Assembly: GCA_963814645.1 (NCBI GenBank)
Contig: CAWFDX010000004.1
Location: 1,798,001-1,862,000 of the forward strand
Reading direction: 5' to 3'
Source: RYN-230 sp963814645
GTDB taxonomy: Bacteria; Actinomycetota; Actinomycetes; Streptosporangiales; Streptosporangiaceae
Length of the DNA stretch: 64,000 bases
The translations under genes and the position numbers were made by a program. Position 1 is the first letter of the stretch, and every line of letters starts with the position of its first letter. Below, piece after piece: positions 26,926 through 35,402 of the stretch. The notes under the pieces were generated by a model. The model had not been told where the DNA came from. It searched no databases and saw nothing but the letters and a program-made list of their open reading frames with translations.

Positions 26926-28716
26926 GTGGCCAGTCGTGACGAAGGATCGCGCACCGCGCGGCACGACGACCAGGTTCAGGGCCTCACCACGCAGATCTCC
27001 TTCCTCGAGGAGGAGGTGGCGGTGCTGCGCCGCCGGCTCGCCGACGCGCCCAGGCACGTCCGGCTGCTCGAGGAGCGGCTGCGTGAGACCGAGGCCAGCC
27101 TGAGCGCCGTGACCAGCCAGAACGAGCGTCTGGCGGACACTCTCCGGGAGGCCCGCGATCAGATCGTGGCGCTCAAGGAGGAAGTGGACCGGCTGGCTCA
27201 GCCGCCGTCCGGGTTCGGTGTCTTCCTGGAGGCCTGCGAGGACGGCACGGCCGACGTGTTCACCGGCGGCCGGAAGATGCGGGTCAGCGTCAGCCCCGCG
27301 GTCGAGCTGGACACCCTGCGGCCCGGCCAGGAAGTGGTGCTGAACGAGGCGCTCAACGTGGTGGTGGCGCAGGGCTACGAGACGGTCGGCGAAGTCGTCA
27401 TGCTCAAGGAGCTGCTCGAGGACGGCGACCGGGCCCTGGTCATCTCGCACGCGGACGAGGAGCGCGTGGTCCGGCTGGCCGAGCCGCTGCGCGACTCGGT
27501 GCTCCGGGCCGGCGACTCGCTGCTGCTCGAGCCGCGCTCCGGCTACGTGTACGAGCGCATCCCCAAGGCTGAGGTGGAAGAGCTCATCCTGGAGGAAGTG
27601 CCGGACATCACCTACTCCGACATCGGCGGGCTGAGCCCGCAGATCGTCCAGATCCGGGACGCGGTCGAGCTGCCCTACCTGCACGCGGACCTGTTCCGCG
27701 AGCACCAGCTAAAGCCGCCCAAGGGCGTACTGCTCTACGGCCCGCCCGGCTGCGGCAAGACGCTGATCGCCAAGGCGGTGGCCAACTCGCTGGCCAAGCA
27801 GGTGGCGGCGCGCAGCGCCCAGCCTGCCGGGGACGCGGATGGCCAGGCCAAGGAGGGCAAGAGCTACTTCCTCAACATCAAGGGCCCCGAGCTGCTGAAC
27901 AAGTACGTCGGCGAGACCGAGCGGCACATCCGGCTGGTGTTCCAGCGGGCCCGGGAAAAGGCCAGCGAGGGCATGCCGGTCATCGTGTTCTTCGACGAGA
28001 TGGACTCGATCTTCCGCACCCGCGGCTCGGGCGTGTCCAGCGACGTGGAGAACACGATCGTGCCGCAGTTGCTGTCCGAGATCGACGGCGTGGAGGGGCT
28101 GGAGAACGTCATCGTGATCGGCGCCTCCAACCGGGAGGACATGATCGACCCGGCCATCCTGCGGCCCGGCCGGCTGGACGTGAAGATCAAGATCGAGCGG
28201 CCGGACGCCGAGGCGGCCAAGGACATCTTCTCCAAGTACGTGCTGACCGGGCTGCCGCTGCACCCGGACGACCTGGCCGAGCACGGCTCCTCGCGCGAGG
28301 CCACGGTGGACGAGATGATCCAGCGCGTGGTGGAGCGGATGTACAGCGAGACCGAGGAGAACCGGTTCCTGGAGGTCACCTACGCCAACGGCGACAAGGA
28401 GGTCCTGTACTTCAAGGACTTCAACTCCGGGGCGATGATCGAGAACATCGTGGCCCGGGCCAAGAAGATGGCCATCAAGGAGTTCCTGGAAACCGGGCAG
28501 AAGGGCATCCGCATCGCGCACCTGATGTCGGCGTGCGTGGACGAGTTCAGCGAGAACGAGGACCTGCCGAACACCACGAACCCCGATGACTGGGCGCGGA
28601 TTTCCGGCAAGAAGGGCGAGCGGATCGTGTACATCAGGACCCTGGTCTCCGGCAAGCAGGGCACAGAAGCCGGGCGCTCGATCGACACTGTCGCCAACAC
28701 CGGGCAGTACCTCTAG
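26926..28716 (+). CDS. arc: proteasome-associated AAA ATPase ARC/Mpa
   Basis: A 596-residue hexameric unfoldase that recognises Pup and feeds pupylated proteins to the 20S proteasome. Coiled coils (about residues 18-95, Leu/Glu-rich) bind Pup. Two OB-fold domains follow (about 97-240), and the AAA module has Walker A GPPGCGKT at about 273-280, Walker B VIVFFDEMDS near 352, and an insertion SAQPAGDADGQ. The last four residues are GQYL, with the penultimate Tyr that opens the proteasome gate. GTG 26926 follows a purine-rich ribosome site (GGAAGGGGG). Confidence 0.96.
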   Translation: MASRDEGSRTARHDDQVQGLTTQISFLEEEVAVLRRRLADAPRHVRLLEERLRETEASLSAVTSQNERLADTLREARDQIVALKEEVDRLAQPPSGFGVFLEACEDGTADVFTGGRKMRVSVSPAVELDTLRPGQEVVLNEALNVVVAQGYETVGEVVMLKELLEDGDRALVISHADEERVVRLAEPLRDSVLRAGDSLLLEPRSGYVYERIPKAEVEELILEEVPDITYSDIGGLSPQIVQIRDAVELPYLHADLFREHQLKPPKGVLLYGPPGCGKTLIAKAVANSLAKQVAARSAQPAGDADGQAKEGKSYFLNIKGPELLNKYVGETERHIRLVFQRAREKASEGMPVIVFFDEMDSIFRTRGSGVSSDVENTIVPQLLSEIDGVEGLENVIVIGASNREDMIDPAILRPGRLDVKIKIERPDAEAAKDIFSKYVLTGLPLHPDDLAEHGSSREATVDEMIQRVVERMYSETEENRFLEVTYANGDKEVLYFKDFNSGAMIENIVARAKKMAIKEFLETGQKGIRIAHLMSACVDEFSENEDLPNTTNPDDWARISGKKGERIVYIRTLVSGKQGTEAGRSIDTVANTGQYL

Positions 28717-28762
28717 ATCGTGTCCGCTGGAGTCGCTCGTCCCGTCGCTGGCTGGCCGGCAC

Positions 28763-28768
28763 TAGGCT
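28763..28768 (+). promoter_or_regulatory. -10 box, leaderless dop
   Basis: TAGGCT followed by 7 nt and ATG at 28776. Confidence 0.45.
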
Positions 28769-28775
28769 CGTCGTC

Positions 28776-30293
28776 ATGAGTGTGCGCCGGGTAATGGGGA
28801 CGGAGACCGAATACGGCATCTCCGTCCCCGGCCAGCCAGGGGCAAACGCCATGGTCACGTCGTCCCAGGTGGTCAACGCCTACCAGGCGGCCACCTCGGC
28901 GCGGACCCGCCGCGCGCGGTGGGATTTCGAGGAGGAGAACCCGCTGCGCGACGCCCGTGGCTTCGACCTGGCCCGGGAGTCCGCGGACGCGACCCAGCTG
29001 ACCGACGAGGACCTCGGTCTGGCCAACGTGATCCTGACCAACGGGGCGCGGCTGTACGTGGATCACGCGCACCCGGAGTACTCGGCGCCCGAGACGACCA
29101 ACCCGCTTGATGCGGTGATCTGGGACAAGGCGGGCGAGCGGGTGATGGCCGAGGCGGCCGCCCGGGCCGCCACCGTGCCGGGCAGCGCGCCGATCCAGCT
29201 GTACAAGAACAACACCGACAACAAGGGCGCGTCCTACGGCTGCCACGAGAACTACCTGATGCGCCGGGCCACGCCGTTCGCCGACATCGTCCGGCACCTC
29301 ACCCCGTTCTTCGTGTCCCGCCAGGTGGTCTGCGGCGCGGGCCGGGTCGGCCTGGGCGCGGACGGCCGGGACGACGGGTTCCAGATCAGCCAGCGGGCCG
29401 ACTTCTTCGAGGTCGAGGTGGGCCTGGAGACTACGCTGAAGCGGCCCATCATCAACACCAGGGACGAGCCGCACGCCGACCCGGAGAAGTACCGCCGGCT
29501 GCACGTCATCATCGGCGACGCCAACATGAGCGAGATCAGCACCTATCTCAAGCTCGGCACCACGGCGCTGGTCCTGGCCATGATCGAGGACCGGTTCCTC
29601 GGCGGCGACCTGTCGGTCGAGTCCCCGGTGGCCGAGCTGCGCACGGTCTCGCATGACCCGTCCTGCCGGCACCAGATCACGCTGCGTGACGGCCGGAAGA
29701 TGACCGCGGTCCAGCTCCAGATGGAGTACCTGGAGCTGGCCCGGAAGTACACCGAGGACCGGTTCGGCTCGGACGTGGACGAGATGACCGCCGACGTGCT
29801 GACCCGCTGGGAATCCGTGCTCACCCGGCTGGCCGAGGATCCGATGCAGCTGTCCCGCGAGCTGGACTGGGTGGCCAAGCTGGAGCTGCTCGAGGGCTAC
29901 CGGACCAGGGACGGGCTGAGCTGGGGGCATCCCCGGCTGCAGCTGGTCGACCTGCAGTACTCCGACGTCCGCCCGGACCGCGGCCTGTACAACCGGCTGG
30001 CCGCGCGGGGCCGGATGACCCGGCTGGTGGACGAGGCCGCGGTGACCGAGGCCATCGAGAACCCACCGGAGGACACCCGGGCCTACTTCCGCGGCCGCTG
30101 CCTGCAGCAGTACCCGGAATCGGTGGCCGCGGCGTCCTGGGACTCGGTGATCTTCGATATCCCGGGCCGGGAATCGCTGCAGCGGGTGCCCACGCTGGAG
30201 CCGCTGCGCGGCACCAAAGCCCACGTCGGCGACCTGCTGGACCGGTGCCGGACCGCGGCTGAGCTGGTCGCGGCGCTGACCGGCCAGGGCTGA
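28776..30293 (+). CDS. dop: proteasome accessory factor Dop (deamidase/depupylase)
   Basis: A 505-residue glutamine-synthetase-like enzyme that deamidates the C-terminal Gln of Pup to Glu and also removes Pup from substrates. The N-terminal MGTETEYGIS (residues 7-16) with its Mg-binding Glu, the YVDHAHPEYSAPET block and the NNTDNKGASYGCHENYL block are characteristic. The Dop-specific insertion after position 35 is present as QVVNAYQAATSARTRR (16 residues), which separates Dop from the otherwise similar PafA. It fits the Gln ending of Pup in the next gene. Leaderless ATG 28776. Confidence 0.95.
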   Translation: MSVRRVMGTETEYGISVPGQPGANAMVTSSQVVNAYQAATSARTRRARWDFEEENPLRDARGFDLARESADATQLTDEDLGLANVILTNGARLYVDHAHPEYSAPETTNPLDAVIWDKAGERVMAEAAARAATVPGSAPIQLYKNNTDNKGASYGCHENYLMRRATPFADIVRHLTPFFVSRQVVCGAGRVGLGADGRDDGFQISQRADFFEVEVGLETTLKRPIINTRDEPHADPEKYRRLHVIIGDANMSEISTYLKLGTTALVLAMIEDRFLGGDLSVESPVAELRTVSHDPSCRHQITLRDGRKMTAVQLQMEYLELARKYTEDRFGSDVDEMTADVLTRWESVLTRLAEDPMQLSRELDWVAKLELLEGYRTRDGLSWGHPRLQLVDLQYSDVRPDRGLYNRLAARGRMTRLVDEAAVTEAIENPPEDTRAYFRGRCLQQYPESVAAASWDSVIFDIPGRESLQRVPTLEPLRGTKAHVGDLLDRCRTAAELVAALTGQG

Positions 30294-30390
30294 CCGGGCA
30301 GCCGATACCCGATTTAAGGGTTGGACCGGGCATGGGCAGGCGAGGATACGGTTAAGCCGAGGACGACGCTGGATCACGGAGGTTTCTGGC

Positions 30391-30600
30391 ATGGCGACAA
30401 AGGACACCGGTGGCCAACGGCAGGCTTCCAAGCGGACCGAGGAAACCGAGGAGACCGAGCCGCAGACGACGGGTGACGTCAAGGAGCGCCAGGAGAAGCT
30501 GGCCGACGACGTGGACGCCATCCTCGACGAGATCGACGAGGTGCTCGAGGAGAACGCCGAGGAATTCGTCCGGTCCTACGTGCAGAAGGGCGGCCAGTGA
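30391..30600 (+). CDS. pup: prokaryotic ubiquitin-like protein Pup
   Basis: A 69-residue, acidic, mostly disordered protein that is attached to lysines of target proteins. The central helix DVDAILDEIDEVLEENAEEF (residues about 39-58) binds the coiled coil of ARC, and the C-terminus is YVQKGGQ, the form that Dop must deamidate before ligation. ATG 30391 has GGAGG about 10 nt upstream. A stable two-level hairpin begins four bases after its stop. Confidence 0.96.
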   Translation: MATKDTGGQRQASKRTEETEETEPQTTGDVKERQEKLADDVDAILDEIDEVLEENAEEFVRSYVQKGGQ

Positions 30601-30603
30601 CGG

Positions 30604-30673
30604 CTGCCGCCCGGTTCGCCACAAGCTGACACGCCTCGCCCGCGCTAGCGGCGCGGGCGGTACCGGGCGGCAG
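30604..30673 (+). promoter_or_regulatory. two-level hairpin between pup and prcB
   Basis: Outer perfect stem CTGCCGCCCGGT (30604-30615) with its complement at 30662-30673. Inner perfect stem CGCCCGCG (30637-30644) with 30652-30659, loop 7 nt. Starting 4 nt after the pup stop, it may end most pup transcripts or protect their 3' end. A TAAGGT directly after it (30674-30679) could be the -10 box of prcBA, with a ribosome site GGAAGGA before GTG 30721. Confidence 0.65.
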
Positions 30674-30720
30674 TAAGGTCAGGGCAAAGGGCGGCAGCGG
30701 GCTAACCGGAAGGACGCGGC

Positions 30721-31590
30721 GTGGGCGGGAGTTTCTTCGGCGAGAAGTTCACTTCGATGTGCCTGAACGCGGGCACCTCGTCCTTCGCGGACCTGGTCGC
30801 CTCCTGCGCCCCTGACCTGCTGCCCGGGGCGGCGCTGTCGGTTGTGAATCAGCCGGCCGCGGACGCGACGGCCGCCGCCCAGCTGCCGCACGGCACGACG
30901 ATCATCGCGGTCCGGTTCGCCGACGGCGTAGTGATGGCCGGTGACCGGCGGGCCACCGCGGGCAACATGATCGCCCAGCACGACATCGAGAAGGTGTTCC
31001 GCAGCGACGACTACTCCTGCGTCGGTATCGCCGGGGTGGCCGGGATCGGGCTGGAGCTGGTCCGGCTGTTCCAGCTGGAGCTGGAGCACTACGAGAAACT
31101 CGAGGGGCGCACACTGTCGCTGGAGGGCAAGGCGAACCGGCTGTCCGCCTTCGTCCGCGGCAACCTGAGCGCGGCCATGCAGGGGCTGATGGTCGTCCCG
31201 CTGTTCGCCGGCTGCGACGAGGACGCCGGCCAGGGCCGGATCTTTAGCTACGACGCGACCGGGGGCCGGTACGAGGAGCGCCCGTTCCACGCGGTCGGGT
31301 CCGGCTCGGTGTTCGCCCGCGGCGCGCTCAAGAAGCTCTACATCGACGGCCTGAGCACGGACGACGCCGTGCTGCTGTGCATGCAGACGCTGTACGACGC
31401 GGCCGACGACGACTCCGCGACCGGCGGCCCGGACCTGGCCCGGCAGATCTTCCCGGTGGTCGCGGTGATCACCGCCGACGGGTTCCGGAAGCTGACCGAG
31501 GCGGAAGCCGGGGAGTTCGCCCGGACCGTGGTGCAGGAGCGGCTGAGCTCCCCAGGTGGCCCGGTCGCGCCGCTGCGCCCGCCCGCGTAA
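30721..31590 (+). CDS. prcB: 20S proteasome beta subunit PrcB
   Basis: A 289-residue precursor of the catalytic beta subunit. Residues 1-58 are a propeptide ending in HG. Cleavage exposes Thr59 (TTIIAV), and counted from this Thr the catalytic Asp17 (AGDRR) and Lys33 (DIEKVF) are in the canonical places. GSGSVFARG and the C-terminal part are intact. The 14-subunit beta double ring forms the proteolytic chamber. GTG 30721 is preceded by GGAAGGA. Confidence 0.96.
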   Translation: MGGSFFGEKFTSMCLNAGTSSFADLVASCAPDLLPGAALSVVNQPAADATAAAQLPHGTTIIAVRFADGVVMAGDRRATAGNMIAQHDIEKVFRSDDYSCVGIAGVAGIGLELVRLFQLELEHYEKLEGRTLSLEGKANRLSAFVRGNLSAAMQGLMVVPLFAGCDEDAGQGRIFSYDATGGRYEERPFHAVGSGSVFARGALKKLYIDGLSTDDAVLLCMQTLYDAADDDSATGGPDLARQIFPVVAVITADGFRKLTEAEAGEFARTVVQERLSSPGGPVAPLRPPA

Positions 31591-31627
31591 CCGTCCCAGC
31601 CCAGCACACGAGTAGGGGTAACGCCCG

Positions 31628-32353
31628 GTGAGTATGCCGTTCTACGTGTCGCCCGAACAGGCGATGAAGGACAAGGCGGATTACGCGCGCAAGGGCATCG
31701 CGCGCGGGCGCAGCGGGGTGGTGATCCAGTACGACGCGGGCATCCTGTTCGTCGCGCCGAACCCGTCCGGGGCCCTGCACAAGATCAGCGAGATCTACGA
31801 CCGGATCGCGTTCGCCGCGGTCGGCCGGTACAACGAGTTCGAGAACCTGCGCAAGGCGGGCGTCCGCTACGCGGACATGACCGGCTATCAGTACGACCGG
31901 AGCGACGTGACCGCCCGCGGGCTGGCCAACTGGTACGCCCAGGTGCTCGGCTCCATCTTCACCGAGAGCAATAAGCCGTTCGAGGTGGAGCTGGTGGTGG
32001 CCGAGGTGGGCGAGTCACCCGCGGCGGACCAGATCTACCGGATCACGTTCGACGGGTCGGTGGCCGAGGAGCACGGCTACGTGGCCATGGGCGGCCAGGC
32101 CGACCGGGTCGCGGCGGTGCTCAAGGACCACTACGCCGACGGGCTGTCCCTGGTCCAGGCGCTGGGCGCGGCCATCGCCGGGCTGAGCGGGAACGGGGAG
32201 GAACTGTCCGCCAGCGGGCTGGAAGTCGGCATCCTGGCCCGGGACCGGGTGCACCGCACGTTCCGCCGGCTGACCGGCTCCCGGCTCGAGCTGCTGCTGA
32301 CCGAGGCCAAGGGGACAGAGGCCAAGGGGACCGAGGCCAAGGGGCAGGGCTAG
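31628..32353 (+). CDS. prcA: 20S proteasome alpha subunit PrcA
   Basis: A 241-residue alpha subunit that forms the outer gate rings on which ARC docks. MPFYVSPEQAMKDKADYARKG is the actinobacterial N-terminal gate region (key residues YVSPEQAMKDKA.YARKGI). The N-terminal nucleophile fold has no catalytic Thr, as expected. The tail is odd: three exact TEAKG repeats before the final QG, made by a 15-bp tandem repeat. Two in-frame starts exist, GTG 31628 and ATG 31634. The ribosome site GAGTAGGGG suits the first. Confidence 0.95.
   Translation: MSMPFYVSPEQAMKDKADYARKGIARGRSGVVIQYDAGILFVAPNPSGALHKISEIYDRIAFAAVGRYNEFENLRKAGVRYADMTGYQYDRSDVTARGLANWYAQVLGSIFTESNKPFEVELVVAEVGESPAADQIYRITFDGSVAEEHGYVAMGGQADRVAAVLKDHYADGLSLVQALGAAIAGLSGNGEELSASGLEVGILARDRVHRTFRRLTGSRLELLLTEAKGTEAKGTEAKGQG
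32300..32344 (+). repeat. 15-bp tandem repeat, three copies, in the 3' end of prcA
   Basis: ACCGAGGCCAAGGGG at 32300-32314, a copy with one change at 32315-32329, and an exact copy at 32330-32344. Each unit encodes TEAKG. Confidence 0.9.
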
Positions 32354-32416
32354 CTGGCCGCTGAGCACGGCATCCGCTGTAATGTCGGGGATGTTACGCA
32401 ACACCCTGGAGGACGA

Positions 32417-33879
32417 GTGACAGCGGCGGACCTGGCAGCTACCACGGGCATCGAGGTGCCCACCGGGCTGCTGATCGGCGGGGAATGGACCAAGGGCGGC
32501 GCTGGTGTGATCGGCGTCACCGACCCGGCCACCGAAGAGATCATCGCGGAAGTCGCCGACGCCACGGCGGAGGACTCGCTGGAGGCGGTGGCCGCGGCGC
32601 ACGCCGCGCTGCCCGGCTGGGCGGCCACCCCGCCCCGGCAGCGGGCCGAATGCCTGCGCCGGGCCTGGGCCCTGATGACCGAGCGGTCCGAGGCGATAGC
32701 CCGGCTGATGGTGCTGGAGAACGGCAAGGCGCTGCCGGACGCCCGGGCCGAGGCGGTCTACTCGGCCGAGTTCTTCCGCTGGTACGCCGAGGAGGCGGTC
32801 CGGCTGGAGGGCTCGCTGGTCACCGCGCCCGCTGGCGGCTACCGGATCATGGTGCAGCACCAGCCGGTCGGGGTCAGCGTGCTGATCACGCCGTGGAACT
32901 TCCCTGCCGCGATGGCCACCCGGAAGATCGGCCCGGCGCTGGCGGCGGGCTGCACCGTGGTGCTCAAGCCGGCCAAGGAGACCCCGCTCACCGCGCTCGC
33001 GGTGGCCGACATCCTGCGCGAGGCGGGCGTGCCGGACGGCGTGGTCAACGTGGTGACCACGTCCTCGGCCAGCCGGTTCAGCCAGGCCGTGCTGGCCGAC
33101 CCGCGGGTGCGCAAGCTGTCCTTCACCGGGTCCACCGAGGTTGGCCGGGTACTGCTGAAGGCGGCCGCCGACCAGGTGATCAACTGCTCCATGGAGCTGG
33201 GCGGCAACGCGCCGTTCCTGATCTTCGAGGACGCGGACATCAAGGCCGCGCTGGACGGCGCGTTCCTGGCCAAGATGCGCAACGGCGGCGAGGCCTGCAC
33301 CGCGGCCAACCGCTTCTACGTGCACGAGGCGGTGGCCGACGAGTTCACCGCGGCGTTCGCGGCCCGGCTCGGCGCGCTCAAGGTGGGCCCCGGGCTGGAG
33401 CAGGGCACCGAACTCGGCCCGCTGGTCAACGAGGACACCCGGACCAAGGTGGCCAGGCTGGTGGACGCGGCGGCGTCGGCCGGCGGCCGGGTGCTCACCG
33501 GCGGCGCGGTCCCGGACCGGCGCGGCTACTTCTACGCGCCGACCGTGCTGGACAACGTCCCGCCCGGGCCGGCATCCTGAACGAGGAGATCTTCGGGCCG
33601 GTGGCGCCGATCGTCCGGTTCAGCTCGGACGAGGAGGCCATCCGCTGGGCCAACGACACCGAGTACGGCCTGGTGTCCTACGTCTACACCCGCGACCTGC
33701 GCCGTGCGCTGCGGGTATCCGAAGCGCTGGAGGCCGGCATGGTCGGCATCAACCGCGGCGTGGTGTCCGACCCGGCGGCGCCGTTCGGCGGGGTCAAGCA
33801 GTCCGGGATCGGCCGTGAGGGGGGCCATGACGGGATGCTGGAGTTCACCGAGTCCAAGTACATCGCCGTTGATTGGTAG
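32417..33879 (+). pseudogene. aldehyde dehydrogenase, succinate-semialdehyde type, frame broken once
   Basis: NAD(P)-dependent aldehyde dehydrogenase, closest to succinate-semialdehyde dehydrogenases (GabD). The catalytic Glu is in MELGGNAPFL (near residue 260) and Cys in GEACTAANRF (near 294). PWNFPAA, FTGSTEVG, EEIFGPVAP and KQSGIGREGG are all present. The frame changes near 33567. One G added to the run at 33566-33568 joins both parts and restores about 487 residues. A TAATGT box at 32380-32385 and GGAGG before GTG 32417 suggest its own promoter. It is an unusual insert between prcA and pafA. Sequence error is more likely than a real break. Confidence 0.82.
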
Positions 33880-33943
33880 GCCGACACGGCCCCCCTGCTG
33901 GCGCTCCCTAGTCTCCGCGTGACATAGGGTCTGGTGAGCGACC

Positions 33944-35302
33944 ATGGACAGACGAATCTTCGGCCTGGAAAACGAATACGGGGTCACCTGCACCTTCCGC
34001 GGCAGCAGGCGGCTGTCGCCGGACGAGGTAGCCAGGTACCTCTTCCGCCGCGTGGTGTCCTGGGGCAGGAGCAGCAATGTCTTCCTGCGCAACGGCGCCC
34101 GGCTCTACCTCGACGTCGGCAGCCATCCTGAGTACGCCACCCCGGAGTGCGACAACATCCTTGACCTGGTCGTGCACGACAAGGCGGGCGAGCGGATCCT
34201 GGAAGGCCTGCTGGTGGACGCGGACCGCAGGCTCCGCGAGGAGGGCATCGCCGGGGACATCTACCTGTTCAAGAACAACACCGACTCGGCGGGCAACTCC
34301 TACGGCTGCCACGAGAACTACCTGGTCGGCCGGCATGGCGAGTTCGGCCGGCTGGCCGACATCCTGATCCCGTTCCTGGTCACCCGGCAGGTGATCTGCG
34401 GCGCGGGCAAGGTGCTGCAGACGCCGCGCGGCGCGGTGTACTGCGTCAGCCAGCGGGCCGAGCACATCTGGGAAGGGGTGTCCTCGGCCACCACCCGGTC
34501 CCGGCCGATCATCAACACCCGGGACGAGCCGCACGCCGACGCGGAGCGGTTCCGCCGGCTGCACGTGATCGTCGGCGACTCGAACATGAGCGAGACGACC
34601 ATGCTGCTCAAGGTGGGCGCGACCGACCTGGTGCTGCGCATGGTCGAGGCGGGCACGGTGATGCGCGACCTGACCCTGGAGAACCCGATCCGGGCCATCC
34701 GGGACGTCAGCCATGACATGACCGGCCGCCGCCGGGTCCGGCTGGCCAACGGCCGGGAGGCCAGCGCGCTGGACATCCAGCGTGAGTACCTGGCTAAGGC
34801 CAAGGACTTCACCGACCGGCGCGGCGGCGACGCGATCACCAAGCGGGTGCTCGACCTGTGGGAGCGCACCCTGCTCGCGGTGGACACCGGCAACTTCAGC
34901 CTGGTGGACCGGGAGATCGACTGGATCACCAAGTACCAGCTGATCGAGCGGTACCGGGCCAAGCACGACCTGCCGCTGGCCTCGCCGCGGGTGGCCCAGC
35001 TGGATCTGGCCTACCACGACGTGCACCGCGGCCGCGGCCTGTACTACCTGCTGCAGCGGCGCGGCGCGGTGGCCCGGACGGCCCGGGACATCGACATCTT
35101 CGAGGCGAAGTCGATCCCGCCGCAGACCACCCGGGCCCGGCTGCGCGGCGAGTTCATCCGGCGGGCCCAGGAACGGCGCCGCGACTTCACCGTGGACTGG
35201 GTGCATCTCAAGCTGAACGACCAGGCGCAGCGGACCGTGCTGTGCAAGGACCCGTTCCGCAGCGTGGATGAGCGGGTGGAGAAGCTCATCGCCGGTATGT
35301 GA
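33944..35302 (+). CDS. pafA: Pup-protein ligase PafA
   Basis: A 452-residue ligase that phosphorylates the C-terminal Glu of Pup and joins it to substrate lysines. Glutamine-synthetase-like fold: FGLENEYGVTC (residues 6-16) with the Mg-binding Glu residues, YLDVGSHPEYATPECD, and NNTDSAGNSYGCHENYL. It lacks the Dop insertion. The C-terminal Pup-binding domain (about 400-452) ends VEKLIAGM. Similarity to dop at 28776 reflects an ancient duplication. ATG 33944, with TAGGGT about 14 nt upstream. Confidence 0.96.
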   Translation: MDRRIFGLENEYGVTCTFRGSRRLSPDEVARYLFRRVVSWGRSSNVFLRNGARLYLDVGSHPEYATPECDNILDLVVHDKAGERILEGLLVDADRRLREEGIAGDIYLFKNNTDSAGNSYGCHENYLVGRHGEFGRLADILIPFLVTRQVICGAGKVLQTPRGAVYCVSQRAEHIWEGVSSATTRSRPIINTRDEPHADAERFRRLHVIVGDSNMSETTMLLKVGATDLVLRMVEAGTVMRDLTLENPIRAIRDVSHDMTGRRRVRLANGREASALDIQREYLAKAKDFTDRRGGDAITKRVLDLWERTLLAVDTGNFSLVDREIDWITKYQLIERYRAKHDLPLASPRVAQLDLAYHDVHRGRGLYYLLQRRGAVARTARDIDIFEAKSIPPQTTRARLRGEFIRRAQERRRDFTVDWVHLKLNDQAQRTVLCKDPFRSVDERVEKLIAGM

Positions 35303-35315
35303 CCGGGCCGGCCAG

Positions 35316-35348
35316 GAAACGTAGCAACGTAATGGTATGGCAACGTAA
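35316..35348 (+). repeat. octamer direct repeats between pafA and the FKBP gene
   Basis: GCAACGTAA at 35324-35332 and 35340-35348, with a variant GAAACGTAG at 35316-35324. The spacings are 8 and 16 bp. Could be a binding site for a regulator of the FKBP gene, whose CATAAT box lies at 35392-35397. Confidence 0.4.
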
Positions 35349-35402
35349 CCTGGGCGCCGCGCTCAGGTGATGCCGGTAGGCTGGCGGCGCTCATAATCGG
35401 AG

